Part shown: piece after piece, positions 36,826-44,271 of the stretch
How positions within the stretch are numbered: the stretch's first letter is position 1
Layout: every line of letters starts with the position of its first letter
From: Streptomyces parvus
GTDB lineage: Bacteria; Actinomycetota; Actinomycetes; Streptomycetales; Streptomycetaceae
Direction of reading: 5' to 3'
NCBI RefSeq assembly: GCF_032121415.1
Contig: NZ_CP135079.1
Span: forward strand, 62,001-126,000
DNA: 64,000 nucleotides
Translations under genes and position numbers: made by a program
Notes under the pieces: model-generated
The model's input: only the letters and a program-made list of their open reading frames with translations
Told to the model about the DNA's origin: nothing
Databases searched by the model: none

Positions 36826-38856
36826 ATGAGTGAGCTGATCACCGCGGAACTGGTCGACCTCGATCTGTCCGCCGCAACGAAGGACGCCGCAGCGACGTCG
36901 CTCGCCGAGCGGATGGTGGCCGCGCACCGCGTCACCGATCTCGACGGCTTTCTGGCCGACGTCGCCGCCCGTGAGGCACAGATGCCGACCGGCCTCGACG
37001 GCGGCATCGGCATCCCGCACTGCCGCAGCGAACATGTGAACGCCCCGACGCTGGCCTTCGGGCGCAGCGCGGCGGGCATCGATTTCGGTGCGGCCGACGG
37101 CCCCGCCGACCTGATCTTCCTCATCGCCGCCCCCGCCGGGGCCGACGACGATCACCTGACCATCCTGTCGGGGCTGGCCCGCCGGCTGATGGACCCGGAG
37201 TTCACCGCCGCGCTGCGCGCCGGAACAGACCCGGCGGCGGTGGCCGCGCTGGTCCGGGGCGAGGAGGCGACGGAGGAGCCCGCCGCCGAGGACGAGCGGG
37301 CAAAGCAGCCGCAGGACACGGAACCCGAGGCCGAGGCCGCCGAAGGGGCCGGGAGCGCACCCTTCCGGATCGTCGCCGTCACCTCCTGCCCCACCGGCAT
37401 CGCCCACACCTACATGGCGGCGGAGTCCCTGGCCGCGGCGGGCCGCGCCGAGGGCGTCGAGGTGACGGTGGAGACCCAGGGTTCGGCCGGTTTCAAGAAG
37501 CTGGACCCCGGCGTCATCGCGGCGGCGGACGCCGTGATCTGGGCGCATGACGTGGAGGTCCGGGAGAAGGCCCGCTTCCGCGGCAAGCCCCTGGTCGACG
37601 TCGGGGTGAAGGCCGGCATCAACCGCCCCGCCGAGCTGATCGCCGAGGCCCGCCGCAAGGCGGAACACGGAGAGGTCGCCGCCGTGTCCGAGGCCGACGG
37701 CGGAAGGGACTCCGGCGGCGAGGACGGATCGGGCGCGGACCACGCGCACTTCGGCGTCCGGCTCCGTACGTATCTGATGTCCGGTGTGAGCTACATGGTT
37801 CCGTTCGTCGCGGCGGGAGGTCTGCTGATCGCCCTGTCCTTCGCCATCGGCGGCTATGAGATAGCGAGCGCCAAGTCGGTGGCCGACCACTTCGTGTGGG
37901 GTGAGGCGGACAGCTGGGCCGCGCTGCTCAACCAGATCGGTTCGGCGGCCTTCGCGTTCCTGGTTCCGGTGCTGGCCGGGTACATCGCGTACGGGATGGC
38001 GGACCGGCCCGCCCTGGTGCCCGGCTTCGTCGGCGGGTCCATCGCCCTGACGGTGAACGCCGGGTTCCTCGGCGGTCTGGTCGCCGGCCTGCTGGCCGGT
38101 GCGGTGGTGATGGCGATCCAACGGGTGCCGGTCCATGCGACGTTGCGCGGCATCATGCCGGTGCTGGTGATCCCGTTGATCGCGTCGGCGGTCGTGGGCT
38201 TCCTGATGTTCATCGTGGTCGGCAAGCCCATCGCCTCGCTGCAGAACGCGCTGACGGACTGGCTGAACGGCCTGTCGGGCTCCAACGCGGTGATCCTCGG
38301 CGTCGTCCTCGGCCTGATGATGTGCTTCGACATGGGCGGTCCGCTGAACAAGGTGGCGTACGCCTTCGCGGTCGGCGGTCTCGCCGATCCGACCGACGGC
38401 AGCCTGAAGGTGATGGCCGCGGTCATGGCGGCCGGGATGGTCCCGCCGCTGGCGATGGCGCTCGCCACCACCGTACGCAAGAAGCTGTTCACGAAGACCG
38501 AACGGGAGAACGGCCGCGCGGCCTGGGTCCTGGGGGCCTCGTTCATCACCGAGGGCGCGATCCCGTTCGCCGCCGCCGATCCGCTGCGGGTCATCCCGTC
38601 GGTGATGGCGGGCGGCGCGGTCACCGGCGCGCTGTCGATGGCCTTCGGCGCGACGCTGCGCGCTCCGCACGGCGGCGTCTTCGTCGTCCCGCTGATCGGC
38701 GAGCCGTTCCTCTACCTGCTCGCCATCGCCGCCGGAACGCTGGTGGCGACCGCGCTCGTCGTCCTGCTCAAGGGCGCACGCAGGGCGGCTCCGGACGCGG
38801 CCGGGGAGGCGGGGGCCGCGGGCTCCGACGGCTCCCGGGTCACGGTCGCCGCCTGA
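36826..38856 (+). CDS. fruA: Fructose PTS permease, EIIABC
   Basis: A 676-residue three-domain permease. EIIA (residues about 1-145) has the phosphoryl His65 in GIGIPHCRSEH. EIIB (about 180-275) has Cys188 in AVTSCPTGIAHTYMAAE. EIIC (about 305-650) spans about eight to ten helices including FDMGGPLNKVAYAF and FITEGAIPFAAADPLRVIP, the fructose-family signature. It imports fructose as fructose-1-phosphate. An acidic linker (about 145-175) joins A to B. RBS AAGGAGC upstream. Confidence 0.95.
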   Translation: MSELITAELVDLDLSAATKDAAATSLAERMVAAHRVTDLDGFLADVAAREAQMPTGLDGGIGIPHCRSEHVNAPTLAFGRSAAGIDFGAADGPADLIFLIAAPAGADDDHLTILSGLARRLMDPEFTAALRAGTDPAAVAALVRGEEATEEPAAEDERAKQPQDTEPEAEAAEGAGSAPFRIVAVTSCPTGIAHTYMAAESLAAAGRAEGVEVTVETQGSAGFKKLDPGVIAAADAVIWAHDVEVREKARFRGKPLVDVGVKAGINRPAELIAEARRKAEHGEVAAVSEADGGRDSGGEDGSGADHAHFGVRLRTYLMSGVSYMVPFVAAGGLLIALSFAIGGYEIASAKSVADHFVWGEADSWAALLNQIGSAAFAFLVPVLAGYIAYGMADRPALVPGFVGGSIALTVNAGFLGGLVAGLLAGAVVMAIQRVPVHATLRGIMPVLVIPLIASAVVGFLMFIVVGKPIASLQNALTDWLNGLSGSNAVILGVVLGLMMCFDMGGPLNKVAYAFAVGGLADPTDGSLKVMAAVMAAGMVPPLAMALATTVRKKLFTKTERENGRAAWVLGASFITEGAIPFAAADPLRVIPSVMAGGAVTGALSMAFGATLRAPHGGVFVVPLIGEPFLYLLAIAAGTLVATALVVLLKGARRAAPDAAGEAGAAGSDGSRVTVAA

Positions 38857-38906
38857 CCACCTCACCACCCCGCACGACACCACCATCCCTCACCCAGGAG
38901 TGATCC

Positions 38907-39179
38907 ATGCACCAGCAGACCGTCGTCATAGGTTCCCGCAGCGGGCTGCACGCCCGTCCGGCGTCGCTGTTCGTCAAGGCCGCCGCCCGCCAGCCGGTCA
39001 AGGTGACCATCGCCCGTGAGGGCCGCGACCCGGTCGACGCCCGCAGCATGCTCGCGGTACTGGCACTGGCGGCGCCGTACGGGGAGCCCGTGGTCCTCAG
39101 CGCCGAGGGCGACGGGGCGCGGGCGGCGGTCGAGGAGCTGGCGGAGTTGCTGGCTCAGGATCTCGACACCGCCGCCTGA
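38907..39179 (+). CDS. ptsH: HPr phosphocarrier protein
   Basis: A 90-residue HPr. GSRSGLHARPAS carries His15, the site phosphorylated by enzyme I, with Arg17 next to it; RSM at 46-48 corresponds to the regulatory Ser region. It donates phosphate to FruA EIIA. RBS AGGAGTG about 6 nt ahead of ATG 38907; the gene is 50 bp after fruA. It is placed here in the fructose operon, unlike the separate ptsH known in S. coelicolor. Confidence 0.93.
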   Translation: MHQQTVVIGSRSGLHARPASLFVKAAARQPVKVTIAREGRDPVDARSMLAVLALAAPYGEPVVLSAEGDGARAAVEELAELLAQDLDTAA

Positions 39180-39208
39180 CCGGCAGGACACCCCGTAGGT
39201 TGGGGGGC

Positions 39209-39643
39209 GTGACCGAACACTGGAACGCCGCCGACCCCGCCGTCCTCGCCCTGCCCTCGGGGCGGCTGGTCCGGGGCCGCGGTCTGCGCAGGCCGCTCCC
39301 CCCGGGCCCCGGACCGGACTTCGCCGTCCACCTCCTGGGCCGCACCCCGCCCCCGGTCCGCTGGGAGTCGCGCTGGCTGCGGTGGCCGGACTTCCTCCTC
39401 CCGGCGGACCGGGAGGAGGCGCGGGTCGTCCTTCGGGAGGTGTGGGAGCGGTCGGCGGACGAGCGGGTCGAGGTGGCCTGCGGCGGCGGGATGGGCCGGA
39501 CCGGGACGGCGCTGGCCGTCCTGGCCGTCCTGGACGGGGTGCCCGCCGAGGAGGCGGTGGCGTTCGTCCGCGCCGGCTACCACCCGCGGGCGGTGGAAAC
39601 GCCCTGGCAGCGCCGGTACGTACGGAACTTCGCACGGCGCTGA
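39209..39643 (+). CDS. Protein-tyrosine-phosphatase-like protein
   Basis: A 144-residue protein. The C-X5-R loop is present as VACGGGMGRTGTAL (Cys91, Arg97), the phosphatase signature, but the residue before Cys is Ala rather than His. The upstream half lacks recognisable domains and has DFLLPADREEA. It may dephosphorylate a protein or nucleotide. GTG 39209 with GGGGGG upstream. Convergent with signal peptidase I, 3 bp apart. Confidence 0.75.
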   Translation: MTEHWNAADPAVLALPSGRLVRGRGLRRPLPPGPGPDFAVHLLGRTPPPVRWESRWLRWPDFLLPADREEARVVLREVWERSADERVEVACGGGMGRTGTALAVLAVLDGVPAEEAVAFVRAGYHPRAVETPWQRRYVRNFARR

Positions 39644-39646
39644 GTA

Positions 39647-40351
39647 TCAGGGCCTGTCGGGCACGTTCTTGAAGGTGTCGGGTACCGGCAGGGTGGCCCA
39701 GCGGCCGATCGGCCAGGCGACGACGACGGCGCGGCCGACGACCTCGTCGACCGGGACCATCCCCTCGTCGGGGTCGTCCTGGTGGTAGCGGGAGTCGGCG
39801 GATTCCTGGCGGTGGTCCCCCATGACCCAGACCTTGCCGTCGGGCACGGTGACCTTGAACCGGCCACCGTCCTCGTCGTTGCTGCAAGGGGTGTTGCCGG
39901 GGAAGACGTACGGCTCGTCCAGGGCGGTGCCGTTGACCTTCACCGGCCCGTCGCCCGCGCACTCCACGGTGTCGCCGCCGACGCCGATGACCCGCTTGAT
40001 GAGGTCCTTCTCCTCGGCGGAGGGCATCACACCGATGAAGCTCAGCGCCTTCTGCACGGTGTTGGGCTCGTCCACGGGCATGCCCGCGAGCCAGTCGGCC
40101 GGGTCGTGGAAGACGATCACCTCACCGCGTTCCGGTTCGGATCCGAACCAGGGCGTCAGCTTGTCGACCAGAACCCGGTCCCCCCGCTGGAGGGTGTTCT
40201 GCATCGAGTCCGAGGGGATGGAGAAGGCCTGCACGAGGAACGTCTTGATGAGCAGGGCCAGCACCAGGGCCATACCGATCAGGAGCGGCAGCTCCACCCA
40301 GAACGGGCGCTTCTTCCGGGTCCTCGACCGCCGCGCTCCCGCCCGCCCCAT
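39647..40351 (-). CDS. lepB: Signal peptidase I
   Basis: A 234-residue type I signal peptidase with one N-terminal membrane anchor (ELPLLIGMALVLALLIKTFL). Catalytic Ser49 is in FSIPSDSMQNTL; Lys is in DLIKRVIGVGGD; the box E motif is GDHRQESADSR. It cleaves Sec/Tat signal peptides on the outer face. Streptomyces carry several copies; this one stands alone, far from the usual rplS-lep cluster. Confidence 0.93.
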   Translation of the reverse strand: MGRAGARRSRTRKKRPFWVELPLLIGMALVLALLIKTFLVQAFSIPSDSMQNTLQRGDRVLVDKLTPWFGSEPERGEVIVFHDPADWLAGMPVDEPNTVQKALSFIGVMPSAEEKDLIKRVIGVGGDTVECAGDGPVKVNGTALDEPYVFPGNTPCSNDEDGGRFKVTVPDGKVWVMGDHRQESADSRYHQDDPDEGMVPVDEVVGRAVVVAWPIGRWATLPVPDTFKNVPDRP

Positions 40352-40446
40352 GGCACCGCTCCTCGCCCCGTGAACCGCCTGTGCCCGTCCCTCGGGGGAC
40401 GGGTCCGGTGATCCACTCTATGGGGCGCGGGGCGCGAGGGGTCACA

Positions 40447-40737
40447 CTACGCGGGTTCCGCTCCGACCGGCGGGACCCTCGCGCCCTCTCCGGCGCGCAC
40501 GGCTTCGACGACGCTCTGGTGAAAGGTGCGGCTCTCCTCCTCGGAGGGGCAGGGCACGGGGCTGCCCACGAGGGTGAACCAGTCGGAGGAGCCGCTGTAC
40601 TGCACGGCCACCGCCGCCTGTCCGTCGAACCACGTCGTATGCACGGTGAGGTCGCCGCTGAGGATGCCCGCTTCTTCGGTGCGCACTCCGCCGGTGCCCG
40701 TGTAGACCCCGCTGGTCGTCCAGGATGCCCAGCCCAT
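40447..40737 (-). CDS. Hypothetical 96-residue protein
   Basis: A protein of unknown function (MGWASWTTSGVYTGTGGVRT, TVHTTWFDGQAAVAVQYSGS) with an all-beta look and no signal peptide. ATG 40737 has AAGGTG 6 nt upstream; GTG 40746 is the alternative. It ends ARVPPVGAEPA. It lies between signal peptidase and a DinB-like gene. I do not recognise the family. Confidence 0.6.
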   Translation of the reverse strand: MGWASWTTSGVYTGTGGVRTEEAGILSGDLTVHTTWFDGQAAVAVQYSGSSDWFTLVGSPVPCPSEEESRTFHQSVVEAVRAGEGARVPPVGAEPA

Positions 40738-40847
40738 GATGGTCACCTTTCGGACGATGACTGCTTGTCCGGCCGATTTCCTTCGAGTATGGCACCGCCG
40801 GTGGGACCGTGCACGGGTCTGTGCGGTCCGCTCCCCAGTCCCCGGTC

Positions 40848-41357
40848 TCAGGCTCTCTGCAGCGCTCCGCGGACGAACGCGGCCTGACCCGCGTGCTGGA
40901 GATCCTCGGCGACGACGCTGATCAGCCGGACACCCAGAGTCACCGGGGGCGACCAGCCCTCGTCGACGATCCGGTCGAGTGCGTGGCCCTCCAATCCCGC
41001 GACGAAGTCGAGCGTCCGCTCCTGTACGGCGTCGAAGTAGCCGAGGAGGGGGTCGGCGGAGTCCACGCGGACGGCGGCGACCTCGTCACTGCTGTGCCCG
41101 TAGCCGGTGTCCGTCCGGTCGAGGGGGAGCGCGAAGCGGTCGGCCCAGCCGCCGGTGAGCCAGATCTGTGCCGTGCCGGAGGCGTCGGCGATGTGGTCGT
41201 CCTGGACGCGGGTGAGATGCCAGACGAGCCAGGTGATGGAGTTGGCGTCCTCGTCGAGCCGGGCGTTGAGGTCGTCGGCCGGCAGTCCCTCGACCGCCGC
41301 GTGGACGGCCTCCCCGACCCGGTCGAACGCTTCGGCCAGCATGCCTGCGGTGTTCAT
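40848..41357 (-). CDS. DinB/mycothiol-transferase-like protein (DUF664)
   Basis: A 169-residue four-helix protein. MNTAGMLAEAFDRVGEAVHA begins it; WLVWHLTRVQDDHIADASG and VAEDLQHAGQAAFVRGAL carry the paired His positions expected of a divalent metal site in DinB-type thiol-dependent enzymes. Substrate unknown. ATG 41357. Confidence 0.85.
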   Translation of the reverse strand: MNTAGMLAEAFDRVGEAVHAAVEGLPADDLNARLDEDANSITWLVWHLTRVQDDHIADASGTAQIWLTGGWADRFALPLDRTDTGYGHSSDEVAAVRVDSADPLLGYFDAVQERTLDFVAGLEGHALDRIVDEGWSPPVTLGVRLISVVAEDLQHAGQAAFVRGALQRA

Positions 41358-41535
41358 CCGCCCACTTTCGCTCACGGGGCCTCGGGGGCCCGGGGTGCGA
41401 CACACCGCCGCACGATTCGGGTCATGGTGCGGAGCAGCGCGCAGGATGTCGATCAGGTCGCCTTCGATCTTGTTCGTGGCCTTCTGCGAGCGACGGCGGC
41501 CCCCGGCGCGCCCTGCTGACGGGCGCGAGGAGGGT

Positions 41536-41769
41536 TCAGACGAGCAGGCTCAGCAGGTGGGCGCAGGCGGTGGCCTCGTCCGGGTGGCGGGCGATGACCT
41601 CGTACGTTCCGCGCTCGAACGCCCCGGTCTCCCAGCCGCCGTCCCCGCCCCGCCGGACGAAGAGGAAGTCCGGCGGGGTGGGGACGGGCTCATGGACGCC
41701 CTCGATGCGGTAGTAGCCGCCGGGGATCCGTGCCTCGACGAGTGCGGCGTGCAGGGCCCGGCGGTCCAT
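41536..41769 (-). CDS. Putative immunity partner of the TNT-domain toxin
   Basis: A 77-residue soluble protein (ALVEARIPGGYYRIEGVHEP, DFLFVRRGGDGGWETGAF, ATACAHLLSLL). It starts at ATG 41769, 6 nt after the stop of the TNT-domain gene, so the two are one translational unit. It lacks a signal peptide while the toxin has one, which fits a cytoplasmic immunity protein protecting the producer's NAD. It is not recognisably related to the mycobacterial IFT antitoxin from sequence alone. Toxin partnership is inferred from the operon. Confidence 0.6.
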   Translation of the reverse strand: MDRRALHAALVEARIPGGYYRIEGVHEPVPTPPDFLFVRRGGDGGWETGAFERGTYEVIARHPDEATACAHLLSLLV

Positions 41770-41775
41770 ACCGGG

Positions 41776-42450
41776 TTACGCGCCCGCGGGCGTCAGGTAG
41801 GCGTTGTCCAGCAGCCACTTCACATTGAGCCGCTGGCCCTCGCCCGGGTCGAGGAAGACGCCGTCGAGCTTGATCTGCTGCCCGCCGCCCGGCTGCTCGA
41901 ACCACGGGGCGATGGAACCCTGCCAGACCCAGAAGGGCTTGGCGACCTTGTAGACGCGGTAGTCGCACGGGGTGTCCGCGTCACGGGTGTTGAGGTTCTG
42001 CGGGGGCAGGGCGCGCTCGGCGTAGGCGTCGCCGGCGGGGGCCAGGTAGCCGCCGTACTCCGAGCCGAAGCGGTCCAGGCGCTGACCGGTGCGCAGCTTG
42101 ACGGGCTCCTTGTCGATCTCGCCGTTCACCTCGGCGAAGCCGTCGTTGGGCGGGTACTTCCAGCTGCCGGTGTCCGCGGGCCCTTCCCAGTACTTCTTCA
42201 GGAAGTCCTTCGGGGTGAGGTCTCCGGTGCGCTGGTAGCCGTTCAGGAGCGGGCCGACCGGGGCGAGCCGCTTGCTCGGCAGCCACTTGGGGCCGAGGCG
42301 GGCGTCGCCGCGGAACTCTCCGGTGCACGGTTCGTGGCGTTCGGCGGCGGGAGCGGGCCGGTCGGGCCCGGGCGCGGCGCTCGCCGCCGGTGCGGTGATC
42401 AGTCCGGCGGTGATGCCGAGCGCGGCGAGTGCGGTACGCATACGGTTCAT
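41776..42450 (-). CDS. Secreted TNT-domain NAD glycohydrolase-like toxin
   Basis: A 224-residue exported protein. Signal peptide (RTALAALGITAGLITAPAAS) with cleavage near residue 25. Then LNGYQRTGDLTPKDFLKKYW, typical of the segment before the TNT fold, and a C-terminal TNT-like domain: RLDRFGSEYGGYLAPAGDAY with Arg and Tyr as in CpnT, ERALPPQNL, and SIAPWFEQPGGGQQIKL with the Gln near the active site. TNT of Mycobacterium tuberculosis hydrolyses NAD+; similar activity is inferred. No type VII WXG domain, so it is a Sec-exported single toxin. ATG 42450; small partner gene follows. Confidence 0.85.
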   Translation of the reverse strand: MNRMRTALAALGITAGLITAPAASAAPGPDRPAPAAERHEPCTGEFRGDARLGPKWLPSKRLAPVGPLLNGYQRTGDLTPKDFLKKYWEGPADTGSWKYPPNDGFAEVNGEIDKEPVKLRTGQRLDRFGSEYGGYLAPAGDAYAERALPPQNLNTRDADTPCDYRVYKVAKPFWVWQGSIAPWFEQPGGGQQIKLDGVFLDPGEGQRLNVKWLLDNAYLTPAGA

Positions 42451-42601
42451 TCAGGAGTCCCCTTGAGCACTGATGATCCATCAGGACGGCTGACGTAGGG
42501 TAACCGCTCCGCTACTTGGAGGTTTCGCGCCATGCCGCTTTCCGGCCAGGCGAAACAGCACCGCGCCCCGGTCGCGACGGTGCGCGTCCGGGGCGTGGCG
42601 G

Positions 42602-42627
42602 CCGGCCGGGGGTGCGCCCCCGGCCGG
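42602..42627 (-). terminator. Hairpin after the LPMO gene
   Basis: CCGGCCGGGGG (42602-42612) and CCCCCGGCCGG (42617-42627) form a perfect 11-bp stem, loop TGCG, just past the stop of the minus-strand LPMO. Confidence 0.75.
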
Positions 42628-42635
42628 TGCGGCTG

Positions 42636-43151
42636 CTAGCCGACGTTGACGTCGATGCAGGCGTAGAAGGCGTTCACGGTGTCCGCGATGTTCCAGACGG
42701 CCAGGACCTTCTGCCGACCGGTCTTGTTGCCGAAGTCGACCTGGTGGGTCACGGTCGCGCCGGGCTGCGCGCCGCCGTCGTCGAACTCGGCGATCTTCTC
42801 GCCGCCCACGAAGTACTGCCAAGTGCTGGTCGAGTGGCGTGCGGTGAGCTTCCACTCGAATTGCTGGGAACGGTTCACCGGAGTGACGGCCCAGCCCTTG
42901 GAGTCGTCGTCCAGTTCGGCGAAGCCGCTGTTGCCGCCGCTGCAGCTGGTGAGCCCCTTGGGGCCCTCGACGCTCTGCGGTTCGTACGTGATCGCGCCGC
43001 AGCTGACGGTTCCGGCTGCGCACTGGGCCTGACGGCTCGGCGGGTTGGAGATGTAGCCGTGGGCACTGGCGGAGCCAGCCGGGAGGCTCAGGGCGAGGAT
43101 CGGGGCGAGCACGGCGCCGACGGCGAGTGCGGTCTTCCTTTTCGCGTGCAT
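42636..43151 (-). CDS. AA10 lytic polysaccharide monooxygenase (chitin-binding type)
   Basis: A 171-residue secreted copper enzyme. Signal peptide residues 1-30 end ...AGSASA; the mature protein begins HGYIS, giving the N-terminal copper His. The second copper His is His106 in WKLTARHSTSTWQYFV. QFEWKLTARH and CSGGNSGFAEL are AA10 hallmarks, and the compact 140-residue mature form lacks an additional CBM. It oxidatively cleaves crystalline chitin (possibly cellulose). RBS AAGGAGA. A DasR-type dre box lies 156 nt upstream, consistent with chitin/GlcNAc control. Confidence 0.93.
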   Translation of the reverse strand: MHAKRKTALAVGAVLAPILALSLPAGSASAHGYISNPPSRQAQCAAGTVSCGAITYEPQSVEGPKGLTSCSGGNSGFAELDDDSKGWAVTPVNRSQQFEWKLTARHSTSTWQYFVGGEKIAEFDDGGAQPGATVTHQVDFGNKTGRQKVLAVWNIADTVNAFYACIDVNVG

Positions 43152-43306
43152 GCTTCTCCTTCACATGAGACCGCACCGCGCGGTGGCGGACCGTGGGGGG
43201 CCCGGCTTCGGCGGCGAGGCCTCGCGAGTGTGGGGCCAAGAGGCGCGAAGGGCTGCAAGTCCTTGGCCGGACAAGCCTGATGAGAGGTGACCGGAAAGGC
43301 CTTGCG

Positions 43307-43322
43307 CTTGGACTAGACCATA
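43307..43322. promoter_or_regulatory. DasR-responsive element (dre) candidate upstream of LPMO
   Basis: On the minus strand TATGGTCTAGTCCAAG matches the dre consensus core TGGTCTAGACCA at 11 of 12 positions. It lies 156-171 nt before the LPMO start. DasR, the GntR-type GlcNAc regulator, controls many chitinolytic genes. Confidence 0.65.
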
Positions 43323-43425
43323 CCGACCGACGCGTGCACGTCAAGGGTGGCGCCCGGCGGGGCGCCGCCCCGCGAAGCCGCGCGGAGGGCCGCGCGCAGT
43401 GCGAGCGGCCGCCCGGGTGACGCGA

Positions 43426-44130
43426 TCACCGCTGGTCGTCGCCGAAGCGGACCGTGACCCGCTCGAAGCCGAGGGAACCGAGAAGGCCCTTCAGCATGTC
43501 GGCGGTGTTCTTCTCCGCCCGGGCGGTCAGTTCGCTCTCCTTCGCCGCTTCCGAGATGTGCTGAGCGGCGAGCTTGTTGACCGCCTGCTCACTGCCGGGG
43601 TTGTCCGAGAAGAGGTCGCCCAGCCGGTCGAGGAGACCGCGCTGCTTGGACACCGCGTAGGAGCGGTCCGGGTCGAGGGCGGGTTCACCCAACACGGCGC
43701 GGGGCAGCCGTAGTTCGGCCGTGGTGCGGTCCTCGTTGACCACGACGCCGCCTTCGCTGACCTTGCCCAGGTCGACGGAGGCGTCGACCGTGCCGGCCCC
43801 GACGAACAAGGTGCGGGTGCCGCGCAGCGCGTCGGGGACGTACTTCGTGTCCTTCTCCAGGTCGACGACGACCTGGAAGTTGCCCGAGGCGGCCTCGTAC
43901 GAGCTCATGTCCTGGATGGACTTGAGCACGGCGGGACCCGACCGGTCGTGGGTCTCCTCGCCGAAGAAGTCGTCGAGTCCCGGCAACAGGCTGAGCCGGC
44001 TGCCGGCGAACAGCAGGGCCAGCACGACCGCGCCTGCGCCGAGGACCTTCAGCCATCCCCGCGAGGGGCGCGCCGTGCGCTTTCCGTCGCCGTGCGGCGC
44101 GGGCTCTGTGGTTACGTCGCTGGACGTCAT
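43426..44130 (-). CDS. DUF4230-domain membrane-anchored protein
   Basis: A 234-residue protein with one transmembrane helix (KVLGAGAVVLALLFAG) and an extracytoplasmic DUF4230-like domain (ASGNFQVVVDLEKDTKYVPD, SEGGVVVNEDRTTAELRLPR, ELTARAEKNTADMLKGLLGS). The family has no established function. ATG 44130. Monocistronic. Confidence 0.8.
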   Translation of the reverse strand: MTSSDVTTEPAPHGDGKRTARPSRGWLKVLGAGAVVLALLFAGSRLSLLPGLDDFFGEETHDRSGPAVLKSIQDMSSYEAASGNFQVVVDLEKDTKYVPDALRGTRTLFVGAGTVDASVDLGKVSEGGVVVNEDRTTAELRLPRAVLGEPALDPDRSYAVSKQRGLLDRLGDLFSDNPGSEQAVNKLAAQHISEAAKESELTARAEKNTADMLKGLLGSLGFERVTVRFGDDQR

Positions 44131-44240
44131 GGTGTGCGTGTGACCGCATCCGGTGCTTTCAGTCCGCCTGCCGCCGCCGCACGCCCAAACTCCCCTGAAA
44201 AATGGGCCTGTTCCGGTACGGGCGGGCAGACACCCGGACT

Positions 44241-44267
44241 CCCCCGGCCCGGGGCGAGGGCCCGGGG
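44241..44267 (-). terminator. Hairpin after the AlkZ-like gene
   Basis: CCCCCGGCCC (44241-44250) and GGGCCCGGGG (44258-44267) form an almost perfect 10-bp stem with a 7-nt loop. Confidence 0.5.
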
Positions 44268-44271
44268 CCGC

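Noticed and set aside
41424..41519. 31-codon plus-strand frame (MVRSSAQDVDQVAFDLVRGL...)
   Set aside because: It has no ribosome-binding site and no recognised homologue pattern; possible remnant but unsupported.
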